A stretch of 15,968 nt of DNA, taken from assembly GCA_016786525.1 (NCBI GenBank), contig JAEUVW010000281.1:1-15968 (forward strand). The letters are read 5' to 3'. Below, piece after piece: positions 6,947 to 14,614 of the stretch. Source of the DNA: Chitinophagaceae bacterium. GTDB taxonomy: Bacteria; Bacteroidota; Bacteroidia; Chitinophagales; Chitinophagaceae. Within the stretch, counting starts at the first letter, position 1. Every line of letters begins with the position of its first letter. The position numbers and the translations under genes were made by a program. The notes under the pieces were generated by a model that made no database searches, was not told the origin of the DNA, and was given only the letters and a program-made list of their open reading frames with translations.

Positions 6947-7042
6947 TTACTCATATGGCTTTTCAGTTTCGCCCCGTTGATTTGAGTGGTTCCTGGACTC
7001 CACTTTTATCTTGTGCCCGGCAAATGCTACGGCGCTGTTCAT
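6947..7042 (-). other. Possible 31-codon leader ORF upstream of the TRL gene
   Basis: An ATG at 7040-7042 opens a 31-residue frame beginning MNSAVAFAGHKIKV and ending EKPYE, with TAA at 6947-6949, 21 nt before the TRL start. It lies inside the predicted TRL leader. Its start codon falls in the loop of a GGCGC/GCGCC hairpin (arms at 7031-7035 and 7051-7055). It resembles nothing I recognise and could be chance. Confidence 0.2.
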
Positions 7043-7084
7043 CAATCAATGCGCCTTAATATTAATATATATATCAAAGCTGCG

Positions 7085-7115
7085 CAAAACTAAAAAAACT
7101 GAAAAACTGGCCAAA
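7085..7115 (-). promoter_or_regulatory. Full Bacteroidota consensus promoter for the TRL gene
   Basis: On the minus strand TTTG (7115-7112) is followed by a 19-bp spacer and then TAGTTTTG (7092-7085). This is the TTTG-N19-TAnnTTTG arrangement of the primary sigma factor of Bacteroidetes. Transcription would start near 7078, about 150 nt before the TRL ATG. It is the best promoter in the window. Confidence 0.65.
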
Positions 7116-7173
7116 TTTTTTTAGGCCGAAAAGCCCTGGTTAATAATGTGATAACATAATTCAGGAAAAACAC

Positions 7174-8550
7174 CTAGAACATCATCCGGTACACATCTTC
7201 CACCTTCGCAGCCATCTTTACGGCAATGCGGTATTGGCTGAGTTGAAGGCCCCTTGCATTGGCTTGCGGGATCAGGATCATATCCATACCCAGCTTATCG
7301 GCTTCCGCTATGCGCTGTTCGATACGGCTTACGGCCCTGATCTCTCCGCTCAGTCCCACCTCTCCGACCATGCCGATATTGGAAGGCAGCGCCCTGTCTT
7401 CGTAGGACGAAAGCAGTGCGCACACAAGGGCTAACTCTATAGACGGGTCTTCTACTTTGATGCCGCCAGCAATGTTTACAAATACGTCCTTCACACCAAA
7501 GTGGAAGCCGCCGCGCTTTTCCAGTACCGCCAGCAGCAATTGCAGGCGGCGCAGATCCAGGCCGCTGACGGTACGCTGGGGGGTTCCGTACACGGCCTGC
7601 GTGACCAGGGCCTGCACCTCGATCATCAGGGGGCGCATGCCCTCCATGGTGGCCGCGATGGCTATACCGCTCAGGGGTTCCTTGTGCTGTGTCAGCAGGA
7701 TTTCCGACGGGTTGCTGACCGCACGCATGCCGCCGGTGGCCATTTCATAGATGCCCAGTTCCGACGTAGAACCGAAGCGGTTCTTCAGGGTACGCAGCAT
7801 ACGATAGGCATAGTGCCGGTCGCCTTCAAACTGCAATACGGTATCGACCATATGCTCCAGCACTTTCGGGCCGGCAATGGATCCGTCTTTCGTAATGTGA
7901 CCGATGATGATGACCGGGATATTGGACGTCTTGGCGAAGCGTGCCAGCTCCGCTGCGCATTCCCTGACCTGGGACACACTGCCGGCCGATGAAGCAACGT
8001 AGGGAGATTCCAGCGTTTGTATCGAATCGATGATGAGCAGGCGGGGTTTGATGCGCTGTGCTTCACGGAATATACCAGCCGTCTCCGTGGCGCTGAGCAG
8101 GTACAGCAGCTCATTGGAGGGGCCTACACGCTCTGCCCTCATTTTGATCTGCTGCATGCTTTCCTCCCCCGACACATACAGCACGATACCGTTGCGCCAT
8201 TGCAAAGCCGTCTGCAGGAAGAGCGTACTCTTGCCAATGCCCGGTTCGCCGGCCACCAGTGTTACCGAGCCGGGTACCAGTCCGCCGCCCAGGGTACGGT
8301 TCAACTCTGCATCCTGCAGGACGATCCGGGGTTCGTCCTGTACCACTACTTCATCCATACGGTGCGCCTGGCGGGCTTCTTTGCCCTGCGCCTCCCAGAC
8401 AAATGTATCTTTTGCCTGTGCTTTGTCCTCGCGCTGCACGACCTCTTCGACGTAGCTGTTCCAGGCCCCGCAGGAAGTACATTTGCCCGTCCACTTCGGG
8501 GACTCGTGCCCGCATTGCTGGCAAAAAAATGCCGTTTTTGTTTTTGCCAT
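7174..8550 (-). CDS. radA: DNA repair protein RadA (branch-migration ATPase)
   Basis: RadA is a RecA-like ATPase that helps process recombination intermediates and promotes branch migration in the cytoplasm. The 458 residues have the full family layout. An N-terminal C4 zinc finger has Cys10, Cys13, Cys24 and Cys27. Walker A is GEPGIGKST at 101-109 (Lys107) and Walker B is LLIID at 171-175. The RadA-specific KNRFG motif is at 256-260. A C-terminal Lon-protease-like domain includes IELALVCALLSSYEDR. Length equals that of typical RadA (about 460). ATG 8548-8550 lies only 2 nt beyond the stop of the M3 peptidase gene, so translation is likely coupled and radA is the last gene of a kdsD-M3-radA run. 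No strong terminator was found between it and the TRL promoter region. Confidence 0.97.
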   Translation of the reverse strand: MAKTKTAFFCQQCGHESPKWTGKCTSCGAWNSYVEEVVQREDKAQAKDTFVWEAQGKEARQAHRMDEVVVQDEPRIVLQDAELNRTLGGGLVPGSVTLVAGEPGIGKSTLFLQTALQWRNGIVLYVSGEESMQQIKMRAERVGPSNELLYLLSATETAGIFREAQRIKPRLLIIDSIQTLESPYVASSAGSVSQVRECAAELARFAKTSNIPVIIIGHITKDGSIAGPKVLEHMVDTVLQFEGDRHYAYRMLRTLKNRFGSTSELGIYEMATGGMRAVSNPSEILLTQHKEPLSGIAIAATMEGMRPLMIEVQALVTQAVYGTPQRTVSGLDLRRLQLLLAVLEKRGGFHFGVKDVFVNIAGGIKVEDPSIELALVCALLSSYEDRALPSNIGMVGEVGLSGEIRAVSRIEQRIAEADKLGMDMILIPQANARGLQLSQYRIAVKMAAKVEDVYRMMF

Positions 8551-8552
8551 TG

Positions 8553-10280
8553 CTACGCTTTATTGAGTTGCTGCATTTGCTGGTGCACGAAAGCAGAAAG
8601 CTCTTTGATATAGGCCGGAGAGAAGTCGAAACGAATGCCGGCGATATCGTACAATTCTTTCAACGTTTTGGTATATCCTGCACTGAGCGCTGACATGTAG
8701 TTGTCCAGCGCCTGCTCCCTGTTTTCTTTGTATTGTCGCCACATGGCAATTGCGCCCAATTGTGCAATACCGTATTCGATATAGTAAAACGGCACTTCAA
8801 ACAGGTGCAGCTGTTTCTGCCACAGGTTATGACGATATGCCTCAAAATCGCTCCAGTCCACATTGCCTGTAGAAAACTCCTTGTGTATCTCCAGCCACAT
8901 CGCCTCTCTTTCCGCTACGCTGTGACCGGGATGGGTATACAGCCAGTGCTGGAATTTATCAATGATGGCGATCCAGGGCAGTACGTCGATCACCCGTTCG
9001 AGCTCTTCCCATTGTGCCCTGCGGCATTCGTCTTCCGATGTAAAGAAGTCGCTCCAGTACTCTAATGTAAACAGCTCCATGCTCATGCTGGCCAGTTCGG
9101 CGATCTCCATCGGGTACTCCTTCATTGCAGACAGGGGCAGCTTATGCGACAGGAAAGAATGAACCGCGTGGCCGCCTTCATGCATCATCGTGATCAGGTC
9201 ATTCACGGTTCCGGCAGCATTCATAAAGATAAAGGGTACGCCGGACTCGGGCAGGGGGCAATTGTAGCCACCCGGCGCCTTGCCGATGCGGCTGTCCAGG
9301 TCCATACGGCCCATGCTCCTCATTTTGTCCAGGCAATCGCCGAAGAAGGGACGCAGTTTTGAAAAGACCGTGATGGACTTCTCCAGCAGTTCCGATCCGT
9401 TTTTAAAGGGCTGCAGGGGTGTCCTGCCCACAGGTTCTGCGTCGGTATCATAGGGCTTCAGCTGCTCCAGTCCCAACGCTCTGCGCCGGTGCTCCAGCAG
9501 TTCCCTCTGCAGGGGAACGATATGCTCTTTTACCGCGGCATGAAAAGCAAAGCAGTCTTCGGGTGTGTAATCGAAACGGCCCAGTTCGCGGAATTTATAA
9601 TCGCGGTAATTGTCGAATCCTGCATTGAGGGCTACATGGTGGCGCAGCGCCAGCAGGCGGTCAAACAATTCGTTCAGCGTATCCTTATCCTCCAGCCTCC
9701 GCGACGAAACGGCAGTAAATACCTCCCGGCGCAATGTACGGTCCGGTTCATGAAGTAATTTGGCTGCCTGTTGCAGGGTCTGCTCCTTACCTTCTATGCT
9801 CACTGTCATTTTACCATTGATCACCCCATATTGCTGTGCCAGCAGGCTGATCTCAGATTGCAGGGCGATATTTTCTTCCCGGAACAGGGCTACGCTGTTT
9901 TCTACATTGCGCAGGTACGGAAAAAATACCTTTTGATCCAGCTCTTTGGCAAAGGGGCTGTCCAGCAGTTTCTTATTGATGGCGAACGCGTAGGGTTTCA
10001 TCTGCGGCTCGATTTCCGTCACGAAGTAGCTGAAGGCCTCTTCCAGTGCAGGGTCAGTCGTATCGCAGGTCATTTTAATCTGGCGCCAGCAGGCGTCTTC
10101 CCCGATCACCGATTCGAGTTCGCTCAGGTCGGACAGCCATTGCTGCAAAGCCTGCGGCGTATCGATATTCCTGCCTTTCAGCTCTTCGAAAAAAGGAGCT
10201 ACGGATGCCCAGTCGCTCAGGACAAAATGCTCCGGTAAAAATGTTCTTGGTTTTGCTGTGATTGCTGCTGTTGCGTTCAT
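8553..10280 (-). CDS. pepF: M3 family oligoendopeptidase F-type metallopeptidase
   Basis: This zinc peptidase cleaves short peptides in the cytoplasm. With ATG 10280 as start it has 575 residues; a TTG at 10310 would add 10 residues that overlap the kdsD stop and is less likely. The zinc motif HEGGH is at 367-371 in the context MMHEGGHAVHSF. The probable third ligand, Glu395, lies 28 residues after the first His, in AELASMSME, as in M3 enzymes. Upstream there is the typical GYNCPLPESGVPFIFMNAAG stretch. There is no signal peptide. It starts 26 nt after the end of kdsD and ends 2 nt before radA, so all three are probably on one transcript. The M3 family is certain. Placement in the PepF subgroup rather than another M3 branch is likely but not proven. 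Confidence 0.92.
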   Translation of the reverse strand: MNATAAITAKPRTFLPEHFVLSDWASVAPFFEELKGRNIDTPQALQQWLSDLSELESVIGEDACWRQIKMTCDTTDPALEEAFSYFVTEIEPQMKPYAFAINKKLLDSPFAKELDQKVFFPYLRNVENSVALFREENIALQSEISLLAQQYGVINGKMTVSIEGKEQTLQQAAKLLHEPDRTLRREVFTAVSSRRLEDKDTLNELFDRLLALRHHVALNAGFDNYRDYKFRELGRFDYTPEDCFAFHAAVKEHIVPLQRELLEHRRRALGLEQLKPYDTDAEPVGRTPLQPFKNGSELLEKSITVFSKLRPFFGDCLDKMRSMGRMDLDSRIGKAPGGYNCPLPESGVPFIFMNAAGTVNDLITMMHEGGHAVHSFLSHKLPLSAMKEYPMEIAELASMSMELFTLEYWSDFFTSEDECRRAQWEELERVIDVLPWIAIIDKFQHWLYTHPGHSVAEREAMWLEIHKEFSTGNVDWSDFEAYRHNLWQKQLHLFEVPFYYIEYGIAQLGAIAMWRQYKENREQALDNYMSALSAGYTKTLKELYDIAGIRFDFSPAYIKELSAFVHQQMQQLNKA

Positions 10281-10306
10281 CTGTTGTATTGGACTAAAAA
10301 CTATGA

Positions 10307-11275
10307 TCAAATAATGCCTTCCCGTACCAGGTCGTGTACATGCAGCATACCGGCATACTTCCCGCCATCTGTAACGAGCAGCTGGGAAATGTCGTGCGCA
10401 CGCATCAGTTCCAGGGCCTGCACGGCCAGCTCTCCTTTTTCGATGCTCTTCGGCTGCGGGGAATAAATGTCTTTGGCCCGCAGGGGGTCTACGTCTGTGT
10501 ATTGCTGCAGCATGCGCCGGATATCGCCGTCGGTAATGATGCCGAGTATATTTTCCGCTGCGTCCAGCACTGCTGTGGCACCCAGGCGCTTGCCTGATAT
10601 TTCCACAATGATCTCACGGACCGTGCTGTCCAGGTATACCTTCGGGTGTTCATTCATGCCGGTCAGGTCCTGCACCCGGAGGTACAGGCGTTTGCCAAGC
10701 GATCCGCCGGGATGGTAGCGCGCAAAGTCCTTCTCGGTAAAGCCTTTCAGGCTGAGCAGGCAGATGGCCAGCGCATCGCCCATCACCATCTGCACTGTAG
10801 TACTGGTGGTCGGGGCCAGGTTGTTCGGACAGGCTTCTTTTTCTACCGTACAGTTCAGGAACAGGTCTGCATGCGTGGCGAGGTACGACTTTTCATTGCC
10901 GCAGAGGGCGATCACGGTATTGCCGAAGTTTTTCACCAGGGGTACCAGCACTTTGATCTCCGGGCTTTCACCGCTTTTGGAGATCACGAGCACGATATCA
11001 TCTTCCTGTATCATGCCCAGGTCGCCGTGTATGGCGTCGGCGGCATGCATATAGAGTGCTGCCGTGCCCGTGGAGTTCATCGTAGCGACGATCTTCTGCG
11101 CTACAATGGCGCTTTTACCGATACCGGATATCACCAGGCGGCCTTTGCACTGGTAGATGGCGTTCACGGCTTCGGCGAAATGATCCCCGATATAGTTCTC
11201 CAGCAAAGCGATGGAGGCCGATTGCAGGTGTATGGACTGTATGGCTTGTTGTAAAACCCTGTCTTTTGAAAACAT
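10307..11275 (-). CDS. kdsD: KpsF/GutQ-type arabinose-5-phosphate isomerase
   Basis: It interconverts ribulose 5-phosphate and arabinose 5-phosphate, the first step towards Kdo for lipopolysaccharide. The 322 residues comprise a SIS sugar-isomerase domain (about 30-195) and a pair of CBS domains (about 205-260 and 268-322). The SIS domain shows SGIGKSA (Lys54), SKSGES (Glu103), a Glu near 145-147, LAPTTSTT at 153-160 and RYHPGGSLGKRL with His188. These match the Lys, Glu, Glu and His active-site residues known from E. coli KdsD. Length matches the family. It is the first gene of the minus-strand run and is followed after 26 nt by the M3 peptidase. Its upstream region is shared with the divergent small lipoprotein gene. 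A TACCTTTA box (minus strand, 11344-11337) is a weak promoter candidate. GutQ-like substrate use cannot be excluded. Confidence 0.93.
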   Translation of the reverse strand: MFSKDRVLQQAIQSIHLQSASIALLENYIGDHFAEAVNAIYQCKGRLVISGIGKSAIVAQKIVATMNSTGTAALYMHAADAIHGDLGMIQEDDIVLVISKSGESPEIKVLVPLVKNFGNTVIALCGNEKSYLATHADLFLNCTVEKEACPNNLAPTTSTTVQMVMGDALAICLLSLKGFTEKDFARYHPGGSLGKRLYLRVQDLTGMNEHPKVYLDSTVREIIVEISGKRLGATAVLDAAENILGIITDGDIRRMLQQYTDVDPLRAKDIYSPQPKSIEKGELAVQALELMRAHDISQLLVTDGGKYAGMLHVHDLVREGII

Positions 11276-11387
11276 ACGCGAAGTTATGTGCTGTACTGCA
11301 ATGTAAGGAAAGGCGGGTTTTTATTTAGTAAACCCTTAAAGGTACCGGCATTGCATTTCTTTGTATTTTACAGACAAAACCACCGGA

Positions 11388-11603
11388 ATGAAGCGTTTCC
11401 CCCAGGCATTGAGGTACTTACTGCTCTGCAGCACTGTTGCGGTACTGGCTTATGCCTGTACACCCAAAAAGGTCAGCAGCAGCCAGGGAGATACCCGCCT
11501 GTACCCGGACGACAGCGATATCAATATGAAAACGACAGAGAAAAAGATGAGAATGCCATTCGATACCTCGGCAGTGCCGGTGGTGCCCCGGCGGAAAAAC
11601 TAA
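11388..11603 (+). CDS. Small putative lipoprotein (71 aa), unknown function
   Basis: ATG 11388 gives MKRFPQALRYLLLCSTVAVLAYAC, a lipoprotein signal with Cys24 following a VLAYA hydrophobic end. The mature part of about 47 residues is polar, with no predicted fold (CTPKKVSSSQGDTRLY, then a lysine-rich middle and PVVPRRKN at the end). An in-frame TTG at 11361 would only add residues before the signal and is rejected. A near-consensus TTTCTTTG at 11356-11363 (one mismatch to TAnnTTTG) lies 24 nt upstream and would fit a short leader. It diverges from kdsD and converges on the DUF3108 gene. I do not recognise a family, so the evidence is the signal peptide and the promoter position. Confidence 0.6.
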   Translation: MKRFPQALRYLLLCSTVAVLAYACTPKKVSSSQGDTRLYPDDSDINMKTTEKKMRMPFDTSAVPVVPRRKN

Positions 11604-11720
11604 GCGTGCTGCAACAGTAAGGAATGTGAGGAATATGGTTCCTGTGACCATTGGCGATCCGGAATGTCTTCACGAGCCACATGATTCACTAATCATTACC
11701 CATTCTTCATTTTTAGTTTC

Positions 11721-12512
11721 TTATTTCTTTTTGATCAGCGCTGTCAGCGGGTTGCGCAGGTTGTCGTATTCCATCATATCCACCTTTATACTGCCGATCA
11801 GGATCGGGCTGCTGACACGCAGCGGAATATGGTTGGCATCGTCGCTGACCCATACCGCCATTTTCTCCCCGCCTTTAAAGATAGTGCCCTCTATCAGCAA
11901 AGGGGTGATCTTGATCGCATTGAATTTGCCATATTTCGTTTCGATCACTTCTTTACCCACATAGCGGATATAGAGCTCATAGAGCTGGTCGTCCAGGAAC
12001 ATCTTGAACGGGATCTTGTCTCCCGGCTTGTATTTGTTGTAGTCGATATTGCGGGCGAAGTAAATGGCGGAAAGCACATCCTGGGTGCACTTCGGTACAT
12101 CAAAGACGCCATTGGTGCTTACAGCCTTGCCGGCTTTGTGGTTGAAGTTGACATAGTTGTATATTTTAAACCCGCCTTCGTTCACATTGCGGATAAAACG
12201 TTGCGGAGCCAGGGTTTCCTCGTCCAGGAAAGTTTCATACTTGTCATTCACTTTGTAGAACCATTCGTAAGACGATGCGGTCTTTCCGACACCGCTGATG
12301 TGGAACACCTTTCGCTTGTCCAGCGTTTCGGACGCTACGGAAAAAACAGCATTGCCGGCATGGATCCACAAAGGGCTCATATTGTAGTATACTTTGAACA
12401 GCAGGCGTTCTCCGTCTTTAAAGCTGGTATTCTTAATGTGGCAAAAATCTGCCTGCGCATAGGTAGCCGATACAGGCAGCAGGCTGAGCAGTAAAAAAAG
12501 GAGGCGCTTCAT
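11721..12512 (-). CDS. DUF3108 domain-containing secreted protein
   Basis: This is a 263-residue protein of unknown function exported by Sec. A GTG at 12536 adds eight residues, but ATG 12512 gives the clean signal peptide MKRLLFLLLSLLPVSATYA (cleavage near A19) and is preferred. The mature part matches what I remember of DUF3108: an early GERLLFKVYY, then WIHAGNAVFSV, the repeated beta-strand pattern with YKVNDKYETFLDEETLAPQRF, a mid GDKIPFKMFLDDQLYEL, and late KFNAIKITPLLIEGTIFKGGEKMAVWVSDD. A periplasmic or outer-membrane-facing beta-barrel-like fold is likely, with no catalytic residues visible. A 9-bp-arm dyad (12553-12577) sits 41 nt upstream of the start and may control it or fold in its leader. 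It is divergent from ruvC. Confidence 0.85.
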   Translation of the reverse strand: MKRLLFLLLSLLPVSATYAQADFCHIKNTSFKDGERLLFKVYYNMSPLWIHAGNAVFSVASETLDKRKVFHISGVGKTASSYEWFYKVNDKYETFLDEETLAPQRFIRNVNEGGFKIYNYVNFNHKAGKAVSTNGVFDVPKCTQDVLSAIYFARNIDYNKYKPGDKIPFKMFLDDQLYELYIRYVGKEVIETKYGKFNAIKITPLLIEGTIFKGGEKMAVWVSDDANHIPLRVSSPILIGSIKVDMMEYDNLRNPLTALIKKK

Positions 12513-12552
12513 TGGGTTTTTTCTTTTATAGAACACATGTAACTGATTGGAC

Positions 12553-12577
12553 GATCAAACTACTGCAAAGTTTGATC
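12553..12577. promoter_or_regulatory. Perfect 9-bp dyad upstream of the DUF3108 gene
   Basis: GATCAAACT (12553-12561) and AGTTTGATC (12569-12577) are exact reverse complements around a 7-bp spacer. The dyad lies 41 nt before the DUF3108 start and overlaps TTTG-containing sequence on the minus strand (AAACTTTG, one mismatch to the -7 box). It could be an operator or a leader hairpin; no factor can be named. Confidence 0.45.
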
Positions 12578-12705
12578 CCGTTGCGTTGATATTTGTTAAT
12601 CTTTAAAGCAAAGCAACAAATTGTCCGCTGCAATGCAATATAAAATAGGTTAATAAATTGCCAATCAATAACAGGAGCAGCGGCTCCCCCTGCCTGATTA
12701 TTCGA

Positions 12706-12713
12706 TACATTTG
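12706..12713 (+). promoter_or_regulatory. Bacteroidota -7 box (TACATTTG) for ruvC
   Basis: TACATTTG fits TAnnTTTG exactly and lies 21 nt before the TTG start at 12735. That would give a leader of about 15 nt. No clear -33 TTTG is present at the usual spacing. Confidence 0.45.
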
Positions 12714-12734
12714 TATCCATAATTTCAGCACAAA

Positions 12735-13325
12735 TTGCAGGCGCAGGAACAGGTTATTTTAGGAATTGACCCCGGAACTCTGGTGATGGGTTACGGACTG
12801 ATCAGTATCAGGAACGGCAAGACCCGACTGCTGGAAATGGGCGTACTGCAGCTATCGAAATACAAGAACCACCCGGAACGCCTGTCGCTGATCTTTAAAA
12901 AAATAGAAAGCCTGATCCGCACGCATAAGCCCTGTGCCGTAGCGATCGAAGCTCCCTTCTTTGGCAAAAACGTACAAAGTATGCTCAAGCTGGGCCGGGC
13001 ACAGGGGGTGGCCATTGCCGCCGCCATGATGCACGAACTGGAAGCGGTGGAGTATGCGCCCCGGAAAATCAAACAGTCCATCACGGGCAAAGGCGCCGCA
13101 AGCAAAGAACAGGTCTGGGGTATGTTGCAACGCATACTGGATTTTGAAGAGCGGCCCGAGTTTATGGATGCCACAGATGCCCTTGCCGTAGCCCTATGCC
13201 ATCATTTCCAGATGAAAAGCCCAGTGGAAAAAAACAAGCCTGCGGCCCTGAAAAAAAGCACTGTAAAGAAACAGGACTGGGCCTCCTTCCTGCAGCAAAA
13301 CAAAGACCGTATTAAAGTAAAGTAA
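12735..13325 (+). CDS. ruvC: Holliday junction endonuclease RuvC
   Basis: RuvC cuts Holliday junctions made by RuvAB during recombination repair. The 196 residues carry the four acidic catalytic residues: Asp12 in GIDPG, Glu72 in IEAPFFGKN, and Asp145 and Asp148 in MDATDALAVA. This spacing is equivalent to E. coli Asp7, Glu66, Asp138 and Asp141. A basic tail of about 35 residues (KSPVEKNKPAALKKSTVKKQ onwards) extends past the catalytic core. The start is TTG 12735: the frame is closed by a TAA at 12720-12722, and the first ATG (12786) lies beyond the catalytic GIDPG. A TACATTTG box sits at a fitting distance upstream. The histidine kinase gene begins 6 nt after the stop, so ruvC probably leads an operon. 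ruvA and ruvB are not in the window. Confidence 0.95.
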   Translation: MQAQEQVILGIDPGTLVMGYGLISIRNGKTRLLEMGVLQLSKYKNHPERLSLIFKKIESLIRTHKPCAVAIEAPFFGKNVQSMLKLGRAQGVAIAAAMMHELEAVEYAPRKIKQSITGKGAASKEQVWGMLQRILDFEERPEFMDATDALAVALCHHFQMKSPVEKNKPAALKKSTVKKQDWASFLQQNKDRIKVK

Positions 13326-13331
13326 GCCCCC

Positions 13332-14603
13332 ATGAAGAATGCCTCCATCAGACTGATTATGATACTGGCGCTCATGGTGTCCGCCGGTATTATCATCACC
13401 CAGAGTTACTGGGTAAGAAGGGCCTATACGCTGCAGCAGACGGAGTTCAACTTCGATGTAAACAAGGCCCTGTCCAAAGTAGCCCAGGACGTGATGACCC
13501 TGAAGGAGGTGCAGTTGCCTAATTACAGTCCCGTAGAAAAAATAACCGACGATTACTACGTGGTGCAGATCAATGTCTTTGTTGAAAAAGAAGTACTGCA
13601 GCACTTTATCGAAAAAGCATTTGCCCGGCAAAACCTGGTTACGGATTTCCAGTTCGGCTTATACGATTGTATGAGCGAAAAGGTCAATTACCAGGCCCAC
13701 GTACAGGTAGCCGGCGGCGACAAAAAGCCCGCAGAACTGGTCGCCTTCCCGAACATCAAAAGAGAGAATTACTATTTTGGTGTGTACTTTCCCAACAGGC
13801 AGCAATTACTGGTATCCCAGATGAGTATCTGGTTTATCTCTTCGGCCGTACTGATCTGTGTCATCGTATTCCTAGGCTACCTTTTGTTCATCATCCTGAA
13901 GCAAAAGCGGCTGGGGGAAGTACAAAAGAACTTTGTCAACAACATGACGCATGAGCTGAAGACCCCGTTGGCGTCCATACAGATGAGCGCCTCTGTACTG
14001 CAGCATGAAGACATCATCCGCAAACCGCAGCGCCTGCGCAACTATGCAGACATCATCCTGAAAGAAAGCACCCAGCTGAGCGCACAGGTGGAGCGGGTAC
14101 TGCAGATGGCCCAGTCCGATAAAGGCAAAATGGTCCTGCAAAAGGAAAAGATCGTATGGCAGGACATCCTGCTGGGTGTAAAAGAAAGTTTCCAGAACCT
14201 GGTCGATACGCGTCATGGGACCATCACGCTGGATATGCCTTCCGCTCCCGTAGCCTTCTATGGAGACCGCCTGCACCTGACGAATGTGATCCGCAACCTG
14301 CTGGACAATGCGATCAAGTACTGCGAACACAGCCCGGTCATCAGCATTGTTTTAAAGGAAGAAAAAGGAAGGATCGTTATTTCTGTGGCCGACAACGGTA
14401 TCGGCATTTCTAAAAAGTACCACAAGCACCTGTTTAAAAAGTTCTACCGGGTACCTACCGGCAACGTACATAATGTGAAAGGGTTCGGCCTGGGCCTCAA
14501 TTATGTGCTGAGTATCACGCGCCTGCATTCCGGTAACGTATCGTTTACAAGCGATTTGGCAAAAGGAACTATATTTACGCTAAGCTTTCCGTGCTTGTCC
14601 TAA
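13332..14603 (+). CDS. Sensor histidine kinase, HAMP-less, two-transmembrane
   Basis: The protein has 423 residues and spans the inner membrane. TM1 is at about 7-27, a periplasmic sensor region of about 135 residues covers 28-163, and TM2 is at about 165-188. HisKA follows directly: H-box NNMTHELKTPLASI with His207 as the phosphorylated residue, only about 19 residues after TM2. I see no HAMP or PAS domain between. The HATPase domain has N-box NLLDNAIKY (N322-Y330), G1 VADNGIGIS (352-360), F-box HLFKKFYRV (366-374) and G2 GFGLGLNY (384-391). It autophosphorylates and should pass phosphate to the response regulator, which begins 11 nt downstream. The pair resembles the RprX/RprY type of Bacteroidetes, but this is only a likeness from memory. 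The signal sensed is unknown. Confidence 0.93.
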   Translation: MKNASIRLIMILALMVSAGIIITQSYWVRRAYTLQQTEFNFDVNKALSKVAQDVMTLKEVQLPNYSPVEKITDDYYVVQINVFVEKEVLQHFIEKAFARQNLVTDFQFGLYDCMSEKVNYQAHVQVAGGDKKPAELVAFPNIKRENYYFGVYFPNRQQLLVSQMSIWFISSAVLICVIVFLGYLLFIILKQKRLGEVQKNFVNNMTHELKTPLASIQMSASVLQHEDIIRKPQRLRNYADIILKESTQLSAQVERVLQMAQSDKGKMVLQKEKIVWQDILLGVKESFQNLVDTRHGTITLDMPSAPVAFYGDRLHLTNVIRNLLDNAIKYCEHSPVISIVLKEEKGRIVISVADNGIGISKKYHKHLFKKFYRVPTGNVHNVKGFGLGLNYVLSITRLHSGNVSFTSDLAKGTIFTLSFPCLS

Positions 14604-14614
14604 ACTGTAAAAAC

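Noticed and set aside
8017..8613. Plus-strand ORF of 198 codons over radA and the M3 peptidase end
   Set aside because: It is antisense to the RadA zinc finger and Walker A region and across a gene boundary; no plausible protein features.
11315..11335. GGGTTT...AAACCC inverted repeat between kdsD and the small lipoprotein
   Set aside because: Arms are only 6 bp with a 9-nt loop in AT-rich DNA and no T tract of note. It may be chance.
11626..11964. Plus-strand ORF of 112 codons
   Set aside because: Most of it is antisense to the DUF3108 coding sequence. The remaining spacer 11604-11720 shows nothing I can support.
12526..12720. Minus-strand ORF of 64 codons in the ruvC/DUF3108 spacer
   Set aside because: It overlaps the ruvC promoter box, the dyad and the DUF3108 start, has no recognisable signal or domain, and its composition looks non-coding.
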